Origin: Gammaproteobacteria bacterium
GTDB lineage: Bacteria > Pseudomonadota > Gammaproteobacteria > Eutrophobiales > Eutrophobiaceae
Reading direction: 5' to 3'
DNA length: 64,000 nt
Assembly (NCBI GenBank): GCA_022826885.1
Contig: JAJDUB010000014.1
Span: 54,249 to 118,248, forward strand
Positions 17,597-27,607 of the stretch are shown in pieces. A model generated the notes under the pieces. It searched no databases, was not told the DNA's origin, and was given only the letters and a program-made list of their open reading frames with translations. Made by a program: the position numbers and the translations under genes. Positions within the stretch are counted from its first letter, which is position 1. Each line of letters begins with the position of its first letter.

Positions 17597-18533
17597 CGCG
17601 GTTATCTTCCTCATGGGACCGACGACCGGTGGCAAGACGTCCCTGGCGGTCGACCTGGTAAGGCAACTGCCGTTGGAAATAATCAGCGTCGATTCGGCCA
17701 TGGTATACCGTGGGATGGATATCGGCACGGCCAAACCGGCCCGGGAAGTACTGCAGACCGCCCCGCATCGCCTGATCGATATCTGTGACCCGACTGAGGC
17801 TTATTCGGCCGGCAGGTTCCGGGAAGACGCCCTGGCTGCTATTGATGATATCCGCGGAAATAACCGGATCCCCCTGCTGGTGGGCGGCACGGGCCTGTAC
17901 TTCCGTACCCTGGAACAGGGGTTTTCAAACCTGCCTGCCACGGATCCGGTACTGCGGAAGCGCCTGACCCGGATGTTGCGGGAGCACGGGTCCCGGGCGC
18001 TGCACGCAGAACTGAACCTGGTGGACCCCGACACCGCCGGGCGCCTTCATCCCAATGACTCGCAGCGTATTCAGCGGGCCCTGGAGGTGTATGAAATGAC
18101 GAAAACCCCCTTATCCGTCCTTACCGGGGAAGGGCGGCTGGGAGCATTACACCATACGGTTATCAAACTGGCGCTGGTCCCGTCCGACCGGCAGGTTATT
18201 CGTGAACGGGCCAGACAGCGTTTTGCCGGGATGTTGCAACAGGGGCTGGTGGATGAAGTACGCGGCCTCTTTCAGCGCGAGGACATGCATGAAGACCTGG
18301 CTTCCATGCGCATGGTCGGATACCGGCAGGTCTGGTCGTACCTTGCGGGCAGGTCAAGTTATTCCGAAATGCGTGAGCGCGCCGTCATCGCAACCCGTCA
18401 ACTGGCCAAACGCCAGATCACCTGGTTGAGAACGGAGGAAAATACGACCTGGTTCGATAGTGTCAAAACAGGAATCACAGGGGAGGTTATGGGGTTTTTG
18501 CACAACAATCCCGCGTTTTCGCGCGCTATGTAA
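17589..18533 (+). CDS. miaA: tRNA dimethylallyltransferase MiaA
   Basis: MiaA adds a dimethylallyl group to A37 of tRNAs reading UNN codons. The 314-residue protein carries the P-loop as GPTTGGKTSLA at residues 10-20 (usual form GPTASGKT). The DSAMVYRGMDIGTAKP substrate-site motif follows, then the RLIDICDPTEAYSAG, GGTGLYFRTL and SQRIQRALEVYE segments. It starts inside the end of mutL (8-bp overlap), and hfq follows after 127 bp, the standard mutL-miaA-hfq order. The gap before hfq is A/T-rich and holds a TATAAT at 18534-18539, a possible but incomplete hfq promoter. Confidence 0.96.
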   Translation: MNDAVIFLMGPTTGGKTSLAVDLVRQLPLEIISVDSAMVYRGMDIGTAKPAREVLQTAPHRLIDICDPTEAYSAGRFREDALAAIDDIRGNNRIPLLVGGTGLYFRTLEQGFSNLPATDPVLRKRLTRMLREHGSRALHAELNLVDPDTAGRLHPNDSQRIQRALEVYEMTKTPLSVLTGEGRLGALHHTVIKLALVPSDRQVIRERARQRFAGMLQQGLVDEVRGLFQREDMHEDLASMRMVGYRQVWSYLAGRSSYSEMRERAVIATRQLAKRQITWLRTEENTTWFDSVKTGITGEVMGFLHNNPAFSRAM

Positions 18534-18660
18534 TATAATATTTATTTAAGCCCGCGCTGGGGTCTTACCAGAACCGGTCGCAGGAACAGACCGGGCAAAG
18601 GGGCAAGGACTATAACAATGCGGATAATAATAATCAGAAAATTAGAAATGAGGTGGCATT

Positions 18661-18900
18661 ATGAGTAAGGGGCACACACTCCAGGATCCATTTCTCAATA
18701 CTTTGCGCAAGGAACGAATTCCCGTATCGATTTATCTCGCAAACGGCATCAAGCTGCAGGGGCATGTTGAATCATTCGATCAGTTCGTTATTCTGCTGAA
18801 AAACTCGGTGAGTCAACTGGTGTATAAACATGCGATTTCAACTATCGTACCTGCCAGGAACATAAGATTGCCGCTGGTGGAAGACGAAAGTCACGACTGA
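18661..18900 (+). CDS. hfq: RNA chaperone Hfq
   Basis: This hexameric Sm-like protein pairs small RNAs with mRNAs. The 79 residues contain the full Hfq core: [20 protein letters not shown] (proximal-face Q8-like and rim residues), [14 protein letters not shown] (Sm1) and [12 protein letters not shown] (Sm2 with the KH motif). The acidic C-terminal tail is very short (LVEDESHD), so the long disordered tail of the E. coli protein is missing. A purine-rich GAGGTGG lies upstream of the ATG. The usual downstream hflX is absent; the gene's stop instead overlaps the end of a convergent MFS gene by 10 bp. Confidence 0.97.
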   Translation: MSKGHTLQDPFLNTLRKERIPVSIYLANGIKLQGHVESFDQFVILLKNSVSQLVYKHAISTIVPARNIRLPLVEDESHD

Positions 18901-20126
18901 CTGTGCTTCGGGGGTTTCATCCCGATGACGAATACGATCATGATCAGCAGCAGCGCCGCATTAAGCTGGAACGGCATGGAGAAACTACCGGCCTTGCCGG
19001 CGATATAGCCGGCCAGGACGGGGCCGACCATGGCCGCCGTGGTGAGGAAATTCATGGTGCCCAGCAGTTCAGGGTTATCCTTTTCGCCGAAATAATTCAA
19101 CAGCAACAGGGCAGTGGCCAGGAAGCACATGCCGAACCCGAAACCCTCGCCGAGGGCAAACAGGACCAGTGCAACCGGGTTGTCAGCCACCGAGAGGGCC
19201 AGCATACCCACCATCTCCCCGACCAGCGCCGCCACCAGCAGCCATTTGGGATCGATGCGGGTGGCGAGCATACCGCCAACAGCGCGGGACAGGGCGTTTA
19301 CTGCGCCGTCTGCGCTCAGCGCCAGCGTCGCCAGCGCGGTTGATATGCCGAGCATTCCCAGATGGGTGAAAGCCCAGCTGTTCATCGTCAGGGTGCAGAA
19401 CAGTGTCAGTGTCAACGCCGCGACGATCACGTAATACTGGGGTGTACGCAGGGCGTCCCGGTAGCGCCAGTCAGCCCTTGTCTTGAATACCCTGTCAGAG
19501 GTTGTCTCTTCATTCGGCGCGTCTGCCGCGTCTGCGCCGTTATCCTCCGTGATTCGCCTCGAGATGAACGCCCCGGCAAGCAGCATCAGGACCAGGATGG
19601 CCGCGGTCATGGACCACCAGTGTATGCGCCAGGAATCCGTATTGCCGACGATTGAGGTGACGATGGGCGGACCTGCCACTGCGCCCAGGCCTCCCAGCGT
19701 CATGTACAGGCCGATAGCGAAGGAGCGCCGGTCAGGCAGCCAGTCATTGATCAGGTGTATTCCCGGTACCGTTGCGCACAGGGCAAATCCCACTCCCAAC
19801 AGGCTTGCGCCGGTCCAGAACCAGTACAGCCCGGTCCCTCCGGCAATCACGATAAATCCACAGGCCATGGTGACCGAGCCGGCAATATAGGTTGCCTTGA
19901 TGCCGAAACGCCGTATGGTCCAGGCGGGCAGGGTGCCGGCCAGGCCCACCATCAGCGCCAGCAGGGAAAACCCCGTGCCTGCTTCGGACCAGCTCCAGGA
20001 AAACTCCTCGATCATGTAAGGCAGCACCACCCCCAGGGAACTGAAAGTGGCTGCAGTGATGAAGAAGAAATACAGGCTGGCGATGGTGAACAGCCACCAG
20101 CGCCTGTAAGTGTGTGTCGCTGTCAT
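18891..20126 (-). CDS. Major facilitator superfamily transporter
   Basis: This 411-residue inner-membrane carrier has 12 predicted helices in two halves joined by a charged central loop at about residues 195-220 ([20 protein letters not shown]). The loop between helices 2 and 3 has [15 protein letters not shown], a form of the MFS motif A region. The pattern resembles the monocarboxylate/oxalate-formate (MCT-like) group, but the substrate is unknown. Its stop overlaps the hfq stop by 10 bp in tail-to-tail orientation. It lies 30 bp downstream of the dioxygenase gene on the same strand, so the two are probably co-transcribed. Confidence 0.85.
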   Translation of the reverse strand: MTATHTYRRWWLFTIASLYFFFITAATFSSLGVVLPYMIEEFSWSWSEAGTGFSLLALMVGLAGTLPAWTIRRFGIKATYIAGSVTMACGFIVIAGGTGLYWFWTGASLLGVGFALCATVPGIHLINDWLPDRRSFAIGLYMTLGGLGAVAGPPIVTSIVGNTDSWRIHWWSMTAAILVLMLLAGAFISRRITEDNGADAADAPNEETTSDRVFKTRADWRYRDALRTPQYYVIVAALTLTLFCTLTMNSWAFTHLGMLGISTALATLALSADGAVNALSRAVGGMLATRIDPKWLLVAALVGEMVGMLALSVADNPVALVLFALGEGFGFGMCFLATALLLLNYFGEKDNPELLGTMNFLTTAAMVGPVLAGYIAGKAGSFSMPFQLNAALLLIMIVFVIGMKPPKHSQS

Positions 20127-20156
20127 ATTGACGAATGACTGCAGGATGCCTGCAGG

Positions 20157-20966
20157 TTAAGCCGATGAATCGAAAACCACACTGGTCATGCTCAGTGATT
20201 TATTGAAGATAAAGTCCGTTTCAACCCTGATCGTGTCTGAATCTTCACGCGCACCCAGAGTATACAGCAACGGGCACAGATGTTCTGCCGAAGGAACCGC
20301 GAGCATGGCGTCCTGTCCAAGGCGTTGAAATTCCCAAATGCCCTGTGGGTTGTTGTCCAGGATATGTCCCTTGATCGTGTCATTAAACCGTGCGGCCCAG
20401 TCGAAAGGAGTCGCTCCGGGATTTGACCAGTCCATCAAAGCCAGGTTGTGCACGATATTGCCGCTGCCCATAATAAGTATACCTTCGCGCCTTAACGGTC
20501 GCAGGCGCTGCCCCAGTGCGTAATGCCAATCGAGCGGTCTGTCCAGATCGAGACTGAGTTGAACTACCGGGATTTCGGCTTCCGGATATGCCTTTACCAG
20601 TACCGACCAGGCGCCGTGATCCAGCCCCCATGATTGATCCATCCGTACCGGAATCGGCGCTAACAGTTCAGATACCCGCCGCGCCAGTCCCGGGTCGCCC
20701 GGTGCAGGATACTGTACATCGAATAACGGCGCCGGCAGGGGCCAGCCGAAGTCATGTATGGTTTTCGGCATTTCCATGGCGGTAATGGCGCTGCCGTGTG
20801 TGTACCAGTGGGCCGAGATGCATAATATGGCTTCGGGACGTTCCATCGAGTTGGCGATACGGTACCAGGCCCGGGTAGCCTCATTGTCCTCAATGGCATT
20901 GGCTGGGCTGCCGTGTCCGAAGAAGACAACGGGCATCAAGGATTGCTCAGTCTTTATGTGCGTCAT
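20157..20966 (-). CDS. ygiD: DODA-type (YgiD-like) extradiol aromatic ring-opening dioxygenase
   Basis: The protein belongs to the class III LigB-like extradiol dioxygenases typified by 4,5-DOPA dioxygenase and E. coli YgiD. The metal and catalytic His positions are visible in VFFGHGSPANAI, LCISAHWYTHG, GLDHGAWSVLV and MGSGNIVHNLALM. The chosen ATG gives about 269 residues and has a purine-rich AGGCGG upstream; an ATG 18 bp earlier and one further downstream (at MPVVFFGHG) are also possible. YgiD acts on L-DOPA in vitro, but its physiological substrate is uncertain. The gene is followed by the MFS carrier on the same strand. Confidence 0.87.
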   Translation of the reverse strand: MTHIKTEQSLMPVVFFGHGSPANAIEDNEATRAWYRIANSMERPEAILCISAHWYTHGSAITAMEMPKTIHDFGWPLPAPLFDVQYPAPGDPGLARRVSELLAPIPVRMDQSWGLDHGAWSVLVKAYPEAEIPVVQLSLDLDRPLDWHYALGQRLRPLRREGILIMGSGNIVHNLALMDWSNPGATPFDWAARFNDTIKGHILDNNPQGIWEFQRLGQDAMLAVPSAEHLCPLLYTLGAREDSDTIRVETDFIFNKSLSMTSVVFDSSA

Positions 20967-21025
20967 TGAGATTGCCGCCTGCATGCGGAACCGGTTTTTG
21001 GCGGCAACTCCCTTTTTGTCTGGGA

Positions 21026-23305
21026 CTAATCTCCGGACAAGGCCAGTTCGGTCGTCTCTTTTTCCTCTATCTCGATGGTGAGTTCATCGTCCTCTGCCGA
21101 GACGATGACATGGCCGCCGTGCAGCAGTTTCCCGAACAGCAATTCTTCCGCCAGTTTTTTCTTGATCTGCTCCTGGATGAGACGCGCCATGGGCCGGGCG
21201 CCCATCACCTTGTCGTAGCCATGTTTGGCCAGCCACAGGCGGGCGGCATCATCCACGTCAATGACGACCTTCTTGTCATCGAGTTGCGCTTGTAGCTCGA
21301 CCAGGAATTTATCCACCACGTTAAGGATGGTTTTGTGATCCAGCGCATTGAATTCAATGATGGCGTTGAGGCGGTTGCGGAATTCGGGACTGAAGATCTT
21401 GTTGATGACTTCCATGGCGTCGGAACTGTGGTCCTGCTGGGTAAAACCGACTGAAGCGCGGCTTATACGGTCTGCTCCGGCGTTAGTGGTCATAATGACG
21501 ATGACATTGCGGAAATCGACGTGACGCCCGTTGGTGTCGGTGAGAGTTCCGTGGTCCATCACCTGCAGCATGAGGTTGAAGACATCGGGATGCGCCTTTT
21601 CCATCTCATCCAGCAGCAGCACACAGTGGGGGTGCTTGGTGACCTCATCGGTCAGCAGGCCGCCCTGGTCGAAACCGACATAGCCAGGCGGCGCGCCGAT
21701 CAACCGGGACACCGTATGGCGTTCCATGTATTCCGACATATCGAAACGGATCAACTGGATACCCATGGCATTGGCCAGTTGCTTGCTGATTTCCGTTTTC
21801 CCGACGCCGGTAGGTCCCGCCAGCAGGAATGCGCCGATAGGCTGTTCCGGGTTGCCGAGACCGGAGCGCGCCATCTTGATGGCTGTGGCAAGACTTTCAA
21901 TAGCCTTGTCCTGGCCGAACACGACCATTTTCAGGTTGCGCTCGAGGTTTTTCATAATATCGCGGTGTGACGTGGTAACCGTTTTCGGCGGGATACGGGC
22001 GACCTTGGCTACTATGCTTTCGATATCCTGGACCCCGATGGTCTTTTTGCGCCGGGAGGGCGGCACCAGGCGTTGTGACGCGCCTGCCTCATCGATGATG
22101 TCGATAGCCTTGTCGGGCAGGTGGCGGTCGGTGATGTAACGCTCTGAGAGTTCCGCTGCGGAGCGCAACGACTGGTGGGTGTAGCGCACCTGGTGATGTT
22201 CCTCAAAACGGGACTTCAGCCCCTGTAATATCTTGACGGTTTCCTCAATGGAAGGCTCGGTCACATCGATTTTCTGGAAACGCCGGGCCAGGGCGCGGTC
22301 TTTCTCGAAGATGCCCCGAAATTCCTGGAAGGTAGTGGAACCGATACATTTTATGTCGCCGGACGCCAGGACCGGTTTGATGATGTTGGAAGCGTCCATG
22401 ACTCCGCCCGAGGCGGCGCCGGCGCCGATGATGGTGTGTATCTCGTCGATGAACAGAATCGCGCCCGGACGATTCATCAGTTCCGCAATGACCCCTTTGA
22501 GCCGCTTTTCGAAATCACCGCGATATTTCGTTCCCGCCAGCAGCGCGCCCATATCCAGGGAAAAAATTGTGCAGTCCTGCAGTACTTCCGGCACCTGACC
22601 GTCGACTATCTGCTTGGCGATACCCTCTGTGATGGCGGTTTTGCCGACACCGGCCTCGCCGACGAAAATAGGATTGTTCTTGCGCCGCCGGCACAGTATC
22701 TGTATGGTCCGTTGCACCTCATGCTCGCGTCCGATGAGCGGGTCTATCTTGCCGAGTTCTGCCTGTTGATTAAGGTTGATTGTGTAATTTTCCAGCGGGT
22801 TCCTGCTGCTTTCACCTTGGGACGTTTCGTCATCCTCGGCCGAAGCGTCCGGAGCGCCCGGTTCATTTTCCGGGTTTTTTGTGACTCCGTGGGCGATATA
22901 GTTCACCACGTCAAGACGCGCGACGTTTTGCCGGTTCAGGAAAAAGGCGGCATGGGATTCGCGTTCGCCGAAGATGGCAACCAGGATATTGGCGCCACTG
23001 ACTTCTTTTTTCCCGGAGGACTGTACATGCTGAACGGCGCGCTGGAATACCCGTTGAAAGCCCAGCGTGGGCTGGGTTTCGCGCTCATCATCGTCGGCCA
23101 GGCGCGGGGAATTATCCTCAATGAAGCGCGTAAGTTCATTGTGCAATCCATCCATGTCCGCGCCGCAGGCGCGCAACACCTTGATTGCGGCAGGGTTGTC
23201 AAGCAAGGCCAGTAACAAATGCTCAACCGTCACGAATTCGTAGCGTTTGTCGCGGGCGTTGCGAAACGCGTCATTCAGTGTCTGTTCCAGGTCTTTATCG
23301 AGCAT
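21026..23305 (-). CDS. clpA: ATP-dependent Clp protease ATP-binding subunit ClpA
   Basis: ClpA is the hexameric AAA+ unfoldase that feeds ClpP and takes N-degron substrates through ClpS. The 759-residue length matches the family (758 in E. coli). The N-domain covers residues 1-145 ([20 protein letters not shown]). The first AAA+ module has Walker [11 protein letters not shown] and Walker [11 protein letters not shown]. The second has [15 protein letters not shown], the substrate-pore [11 protein letters not shown] and [14 protein letters not shown]. It follows clpS by 19 bp on the same strand, so both are expressed from the promoter upstream of clpS. clpP is not in the window. Confidence 0.97.
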   Translation of the reverse strand: MLDKDLEQTLNDAFRNARDKRYEFVTVEHLLLALLDNPAAIKVLRACGADMDGLHNELTRFIEDNSPRLADDDERETQPTLGFQRVFQRAVQHVQSSGKKEVSGANILVAIFGERESHAAFFLNRQNVARLDVVNYIAHGVTKNPENEPGAPDASAEDDETSQGESSRNPLENYTINLNQQAELGKIDPLIGREHEVQRTIQILCRRRKNNPIFVGEAGVGKTAITEGIAKQIVDGQVPEVLQDCTIFSLDMGALLAGTKYRGDFEKRLKGVIAELMNRPGAILFIDEIHTIIGAGAASGGVMDASNIIKPVLASGDIKCIGSTTFQEFRGIFEKDRALARRFQKIDVTEPSIEETVKILQGLKSRFEEHHQVRYTHQSLRSAAELSERYITDRHLPDKAIDIIDEAGASQRLVPPSRRKKTIGVQDIESIVAKVARIPPKTVTTSHRDIMKNLERNLKMVVFGQDKAIESLATAIKMARSGLGNPEQPIGAFLLAGPTGVGKTEISKQLANAMGIQLIRFDMSEYMERHTVSRLIGAPPGYVGFDQGGLLTDEVTKHPHCVLLLDEMEKAHPDVFNLMLQVMDHGTLTDTNGRHVDFRNVIVIMTTNAGADRISRASVGFTQQDHSSDAMEVINKIFSPEFRNRLNAIIEFNALDHKTILNVVDKFLVELQAQLDDKKVVIDVDDAARLWLAKHGYDKVMGARPMARLIQEQIKKKLAEELLFGKLLHGGHVIVSAEDDELTIEIEEKETTELALSGD

Positions 23306-23324
23306 AGCGGTTTCCGGGCCGGTA

Positions 23325-23648
23325 TCAGTAGGCTTTCTCCATTGTACATTTTAACGGATGTTCATGTTCCTGCGAGTAATGATTTACCTGGACGACCTTG
23401 GTCTGGGCAATATCATGAGTAAAGATACCACACACTCCCATACCCCGTGTGTGTACCTCGAGCATAATCCGCGTGGCGGTCTCCCGGTCCATGGAAAAGA
23501 AAATTTCCAGGATGTGCACCACGAACTCCATGGGCGTGTAATCATCATTGATCAGAATAACCTTGTACAGGGGCGGCCGTTTTAACTTGGGCTTGGCCTC
23601 CAGTAACGCCAGATCCTCGTTATAACGTTCGTGTGGTTTCTCAGACAT
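23325..23648 (-). CDS. clpS: ATP-dependent Clp protease adaptor ClpS
   Basis: ClpS binds N-terminal bulky hydrophobic residues and delivers such proteins to ClpA. The 107 residues hold the conserved core: a flexible basic N-terminus, [19 protein letters not shown] (N-degron pocket with the NDD and Met), then [19 protein letters not shown] and [12 protein letters not shown]. The start ATG is at 23648. It is first in a clpS-clpA operon. An inverted repeat lies about 30-47 bp upstream and could influence its promoter. Confidence 0.97.
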   Translation of the reverse strand: MSEKPHERYNEDLALLEAKPKLKRPPLYKVILINDDYTPMEFVVHILEIFFSMDRETATRIMLEVHTRGMGVCGIFTHDIAQTKVVQVNHYSQEHEHPLKCTMEKAY

Positions 23649-23678
23649 CGCGCCGGTGTATCGTGTGTTTTCCTAATA

Positions 23679-23695
23679 ATAACCTAACAGGTTAT
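23679..23695. promoter_or_regulatory. Inverted repeat in the clpS-aceA divergent region
   Basis: ATAACCT-aac-AGGTTAT is a perfect 7-bp dyad 30 bp upstream of the clpS start. It may be an operator or part of the clpS promoter; no regulator is identified. Confidence 0.3.
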
Positions 23696-23743
23696 GCGTG
23701 CCAATAACGTATGTATGCGAGTTCCTGACCATGGGCCACGGAT

Positions 23744-23772
23744 TTGCAGGCAGGGCAGTGACGGTGTATATT
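23744..23772 (+). promoter_or_regulatory. Probable sigma-70 promoter for isocitrate lyase
   Basis: TTGCAG and TATATT are separated by exactly 17 bp and end 31 bp before the aceA ATG, an ordinary leader length for a sigma-70 promoter. Confidence 0.5.
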
Positions 23773-23803
23773 AACCGTTTTGTTTTTGTTAAAGGAGCAC
23801 CAG

Positions 23804-25093
23804 ATGAATAATGAAATAAAGCGGATAGAACAGGACTGGGTGGAGAACCCGCGCTGGGCAAACGTCAGGCGGGATTACAGCGCCGCGGACGTAATCAAGT
23901 TGCGCGGTTCAGTACTGGTTGAACACACCCTGGCGCGCAGGGGCGCTGAGAGGTTGTGGCGACTCGTTACCGAGGAAGATTACATCAACAGCCTGGGCGC
24001 GGTAACCGGCGGCCAGGCAGTGCAACAGGTAAAAGCCGGCGTTAAAGCCATCTACCTGTCGGGCTGGCAGGTGGCGGCCGACGGCAATACCTCAGAGACC
24101 ATGTATCCTGATCAATCGCTTTATGCAGTCGATTCGGTTCCCACCGTAGTGCGGCGCATCAACAACGCCTTCAAACGCGCCGATGAAATCCAGTGCGCCA
24201 GGGGTGAGGGCAATGTGGATTACTTCGCTCCGATCGTCGCTGATGCCGAAGCCGGGTTCGGTGGCGTGCTGAACGCATTTGAGCTTATGAAGGCCATGAT
24301 TGAGGCCGGCGCCGCGGGCGTGCACTTCGAGGACCAGCTTGCCTCCGTGAAGAAATGCGGGCACATGGGCGGAAAAGTGCTGGTGCCCACCCAGGAAGCA
24401 ATCCAGAAACTGGTTGCGGCCAGGCTGGCTGCGGATATCATGGGTGTGCCGACCGTCGTGCTGGCCAGGACGGACGCCAATGCCGCGGCGCTGCTCACCT
24501 CCGACGTCGACGAAAGGGATCATCCGTTCATCACCGGGAATCGGACTGCGGAAGGATTTTATGTCACCGCTGCAGGACTGGACCAGGCCATCGCCCGGGG
24601 TCTGGCCTATGCGCCTTACGCAGACCTGCTCTGGTGCGAGACCGCGGTGCCGGACCTGGACGAGGCCAGGCGTTTTGCCGAGGCGATTCACAGCGAATAC
24701 CCGGGCCAATTGCTGGCGTACAACTGCTCGCCTTCGTTCAACTGGAAGAAGAACCTGGACGATATCACTATCGCCAAGTTCCAGCGCGAACTGGGAGCCA
24801 TGGGATACAAGTACCAGTTCATCACGCTGGCGGGCATTCATAACATGTGGTATCACATGTTCGACCTCGCCCATAACTACGTGCACAGGGGTATGACCGC
24901 CTATGTCGAGATGATACAGGAACCGGAGTTTGCCGCGGCGAAAAAGGGGTATACGTTTGCCTCGCACCAGCAGGAGGTGGGCGCCGGTTATTTCGACGAT
25001 GTGACCAACGTGATACAGGGTGGCAGTTCCTCGGTGACTGCGCTGGCGGGTTCCACGGAAGAGGAGCAGTTTGACAAGGCTGCGACTAACTGA
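23804..25093 (+). CDS. aceA: Isocitrate lyase
   Basis: Isocitrate lyase splits isocitrate into glyoxylate and succinate, opening the glyoxylate shunt for growth on acetate or fatty acids. The start is ATG 23804, with AAAGGAG 7 bp before it, giving 429 residues, the E. coli-type short class. The catalytic loop KKCGHMGG has its Cys at 185. Mg-binding residues lie in [12 protein letters not shown], and the [23 protein letters not shown] and [11 protein letters not shown] signatures are intact. Malate synthase is not nearby. The gene has its own promoter and a hairpin after its stop, so it is probably monocistronic. Confidence 0.97.
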   Translation: MNNEIKRIEQDWVENPRWANVRRDYSAADVIKLRGSVLVEHTLARRGAERLWRLVTEEDYINSLGAVTGGQAVQQVKAGVKAIYLSGWQVAADGNTSETMYPDQSLYAVDSVPTVVRRINNAFKRADEIQCARGEGNVDYFAPIVADAEAGFGGVLNAFELMKAMIEAGAAGVHFEDQLASVKKCGHMGGKVLVPTQEAIQKLVAARLAADIMGVPTVVLARTDANAAALLTSDVDERDHPFITGNRTAEGFYVTAAGLDQAIARGLAYAPYADLLWCETAVPDLDEARRFAEAIHSEYPGQLLAYNCSPSFNWKKNLDDITIAKFQRELGAMGYKYQFITLAGIHNMWYHMFDLAHNYVHRGMTAYVEMIQEPEFAAAKKGYTFASHQQEVGAGYFDDVTNVIQGGSSSVTALAGSTEEEQFDKAATN

Positions 25094-25117
25094 GAAGTCG
25101 CATCATCTCACCGGCAG

Positions 25118-25145
25118 CACAGGGGCGCGCAAATGCGCCCCGGTG
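25118..25145. terminator. G+C-rich hairpin after aceA
   Basis: GGGGCGC and GCGCCCC form a perfect stem with a 6-nt loop, extended by CAC/GTG beyond one mismatch. No T run follows, so termination would be weak or factor-assisted. Confidence 0.4.
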
Positions 25146-25162
25146 TTACCCCATAAGGTCTG

Positions 25163-25810
25163 ATGGGTTTCAGCGCGTGGTTCCGGGAGCGCTTGGCGTC
25201 GCTCAGGGAACGCAGGCCGCGGACCTTTCCTGAGAACCTGCTCCCCGATGAGTACTCCCGGGCAGCCGTATTAATGCTGTTCTGGCCGGGACCGGATGAT
25301 GCCGTTGAGATAGTTTTCACCAAACGCACGGAGACCGTTTCCAGCCATCGCGGCCAGGTATCCTTCCCCGGCGGCGTGTTTCATACCGGTGATGAAAATA
25401 TGGCGGCTACAGCGCTGCGGGAGACCTGGGAGGAACTCGGCATTGACCCTGGCGTCATCACCATAATGGGCCGCCTGGATGACGCCTGGAGCATTGCCGG
25501 CCACCATGTGATCCCTTACGTGGCCTGGACAGACCGGGCGCCCGGTATTACCGTGAATGCCGATGAAGTAGCTGAGGTCATTTTAGCCGATGTACGGGTA
25601 TTGTTACGCCCCGAAGTAAATACCACGCGCACCATGGAATTCAACGGCAGACCGCGCACAACCCATGCTTTCGACTGGGACGGCGGGTATGTCTGGGGCC
25701 TGACCGCCGATATGCTGCGGGAATTTCTCAACTGGTTGGATGACGAACCCTGTGACCGCTTTGAGCGGCGCCTGCAGAAGCTGGATGATCTTTCGGACAG
25801 GACTGGTTAA
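25163..25810 (+). CDS. NUDIX hydrolase, CoA pyrophosphatase-like
   Basis: This 215-residue Nudix protein has the box SFPGGVFHTGDEN followed by TALRETWEELGI. Together these give the metal-binding REXXEE helix. The preceding VFTKRTETVSSHRGQVSFPG matches the NuBaB/UPF0035 signature that marks CoA pyrophosphatases (NudL/YeaB type), which hydrolyse CoA or acyl-CoA diphosphates. Substrate assignment is therefore by motif. The start ATG at 25163 follows the aceA hairpin closely. It ends 4 bp inside the convergent dapE gene. Confidence 0.85.
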   Translation: MGFSAWFRERLASLRERRPRTFPENLLPDEYSRAAVLMLFWPGPDDAVEIVFTKRTETVSSHRGQVSFPGGVFHTGDENMAATALRETWEELGIDPGVITIMGRLDDAWSIAGHHVIPYVAWTDRAPGITVNADEVAEVILADVRVLLRPEVNTTRTMEFNGRPRTTHAFDWDGGYVWGLTADMLREFLNWLDDEPCDRFERRLQKLDDLSDRTG

Positions 25811-26943
25811 CCTGTCCGGGGGATAATCATCAACCGCGATAATATGTTCCCGTAGAGATCCGCCAGCGTATTCAGGTCGGCGCTGCGCACGCATTCGTTG
25901 ACCTTGTGGATGGTGGCGTTCACCGGGCCCAGTTCCACCACCTCGGCGCCGGTGGGCGCTATGAAGCGCCCGTCGGAAGTGCCGCCGTCCGTGGAGACCT
26001 CCGGCCTGGTGCCGCACATGTCCGCAAGCGCATCCTGAACCGCCTCAAGCAGTTTCCCTGACTGCGTCAGGAAGGGTTGGCTGCAGGGGCGCCAGAGCAG
26101 GTCGTAGTCCAGTCCATGGCTGTCCAGCAGGTCCCTGACGGAGTCTTTTAGTCCCTGTTCGGTCCATTCGGTTGAGAAACGCAGGTTGAAGCTGACCTCC
26201 ACGGACGCCGGAATGACGTTCTCGGCGCCGGTCCCGGCATGGATATTGGAGATCTGGAAGCTGGTGGGGGGATAGTGGGCGTTGCCCTCATCCCAGACTC
26301 GCCGGCTCAGTTCCACCAGCGCCGGGCCGGCCAGGTGCACGGGGTTCCTTGCCAGCGTGGGGTAGGCGGTGTGGCCCTGGATACCGGAGACGGTGAGCAC
26401 GCCGGACAGGGAGCCGCGCCGTCCGTTCCTGATGGCATCTCCGAGTGTTTCACGGCTGCAGGGTTCGCCCACCAGGCACCAGTCTATCCCGATGTGTTCC
26501 TGTTCCAGGTATTCCACCACTTTTTTCGTACCGTTGACTGCAATGCCTTCTTCATCACTGGTCAACAGCAGGCTGACGGTCCCCACATGCTCCCGGTTGG
26601 CTTCGATGAAGCGTTCCAGCGCGGTGACCATCGCGGCCACGCTGCCCTTCATGTCGGCCGCGCCGCGGCCGTACAGGTAGCCGTCCCGTTCCCGGGGTTC
26701 AAACGGCGGTGATTCCCAGTCAGCCTCCGGTCCCGGCGGCACCACGTCCGTATGGCCCAGGAAAGTGAAGACGGGAGCGCCCGTCCCGTGGGTGGCCCAC
26801 AGGTTGGCGACGTCCGCGCAGGGCAGGTGGGTAACGTTGAAGCCGCTTTGTTTCAACCGGTCGCCAATCAACTGCTGGCAGCCGGCGTCGTCAGGGGTTA
26901 CCGACGGCCTGGCTATGAGTTCCCTGGTCAATGCAAGTGTCAT
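25807..26943 (-). CDS. dapE: Succinyl-diaminopimelate desuccinylase
   Basis: DapE hydrolyses N-succinyl-L,L-diaminopimelate in lysine and murein-precursor synthesis. The 378-residue di-zinc M20 peptidase has FLGHTDVVPPGP (first zinc His and Asp), GRGAADMKGSVAAM (bridging Asp), the catalytic base and ligand in LLLTSDEEGIA, and the late VNECVR His-region segment (TIHKVNECV). The start overlaps the stop of the upstream hemerythrin gene by 4 bp (ATGA), so the two are translationally coupled. The 3' end overlaps the convergent Nudix gene by 4 bp. Confidence 0.95.
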   Translation of the reverse strand: MTLALTRELIARPSVTPDDAGCQQLIGDRLKQSGFNVTHLPCADVANLWATHGTGAPVFTFLGHTDVVPPGPEADWESPPFEPRERDGYLYGRGAADMKGSVAAMVTALERFIEANREHVGTVSLLLTSDEEGIAVNGTKKVVEYLEQEHIGIDWCLVGEPCSRETLGDAIRNGRRGSLSGVLTVSGIQGHTAYPTLARNPVHLAGPALVELSRRVWDEGNAHYPPTSFQISNIHAGTGAENVIPASVEVSFNLRFSTEWTEQGLKDSVRDLLDSHGLDYDLLWRPCSQPFLTQSGKLLEAVQDALADMCGTRPEVSTDGGTSDGRFIAPTGAEVVELGPVNATIHKVNECVRSADLNTLADLYGNILSRLMIIPRTG

Positions 26944-27509
26944 GGAGAACCGGCGGCAGGCCTGTCACTGCTCTGTATGATACCTTCGTACAGTTTTTCG
27001 AATTGTGTCTGGACTACATCACCGAACAGCGGGTCTTCAACCTGGGAGATCTTATCATTGATCATCTGCCATTCCGTGTCCTCAAGAGTGGATCTTGCCT
27101 TCGGGAAAATGTTTCCTTCCTCCATATTCATGTGCTTCCACAGCAGGTCTATATATGCTCTGGCGTTATCGAGAATCCTGTCCATGGGTATTATCGCGCC
27201 GTTGATCACCCCGTTTACCGCATCCTTCAGGGCCAGCCCGGTTGTTGCCAGTTGCTTGTGCTCTTTATTCAATTCCCTGACATCCGCTGAGCATTCGGGC
27301 TCCAGCGCGCTCAGGACATCAAAGATAAGTTCTTCATGGGGATGATGATAAGCATCAGGGTAATTCACCATGTAGTTCGCTATGTCATACATGCGCACGA
27401 AGTCAGCCTCTTCTCCCTGTTCCAGTTTGCTTGCTTCCGCATTCAACAGGTTCAGAAGAACCGCATAGTTCTTGTGATCGTTGTGGAGGGTATCAAGCAG
27501 TGCGGGCAT
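26940..27509 (-). CDS. Hemerythrin HHE-domain protein
   Basis: This 189-residue four-helix hemerythrin-like protein carries di-iron ligand segments at LHNDHKNYAVLL (residues 8-19), YHHPHEELIFDVL (about 57-69), LNKEHKQL (about 81-88) and WKHMNMEEGNIFP (about 124-136). The spacing fits the cation-binding HHE family, whose members bind O2 or NO or serve in iron-sulfur repair and oxidative-stress responses. The exact role is not decidable. It is upstream of dapE with a 4-bp ATGA overlap, an unusual partner for a biosynthetic enzyme. The start ATG at 27509 opens the conserved MPALLDTLHNDH. Confidence 0.85.
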   Translation of the reverse strand: MPALLDTLHNDHKNYAVLLNLLNAEASKLEQGEEADFVRMYDIANYMVNYPDAYHHPHEELIFDVLSALEPECSADVRELNKEHKQLATTGLALKDAVNGVINGAIIPMDRILDNARAYIDLLWKHMNMEEGNIFPKARSTLEDTEWQMINDKISQVEDPLFGDVVQTQFEKLYEGIIQSSDRPAAGSP

Positions 27510-27607
27510 GGCGGTTATTTTCCAGGTTCATTTAGTATTATAATAGTTCTTCAGGCAAGCATACACATAATGCCTTGATAACAACAATAACCGGATAAAA
27601 CCTGATT

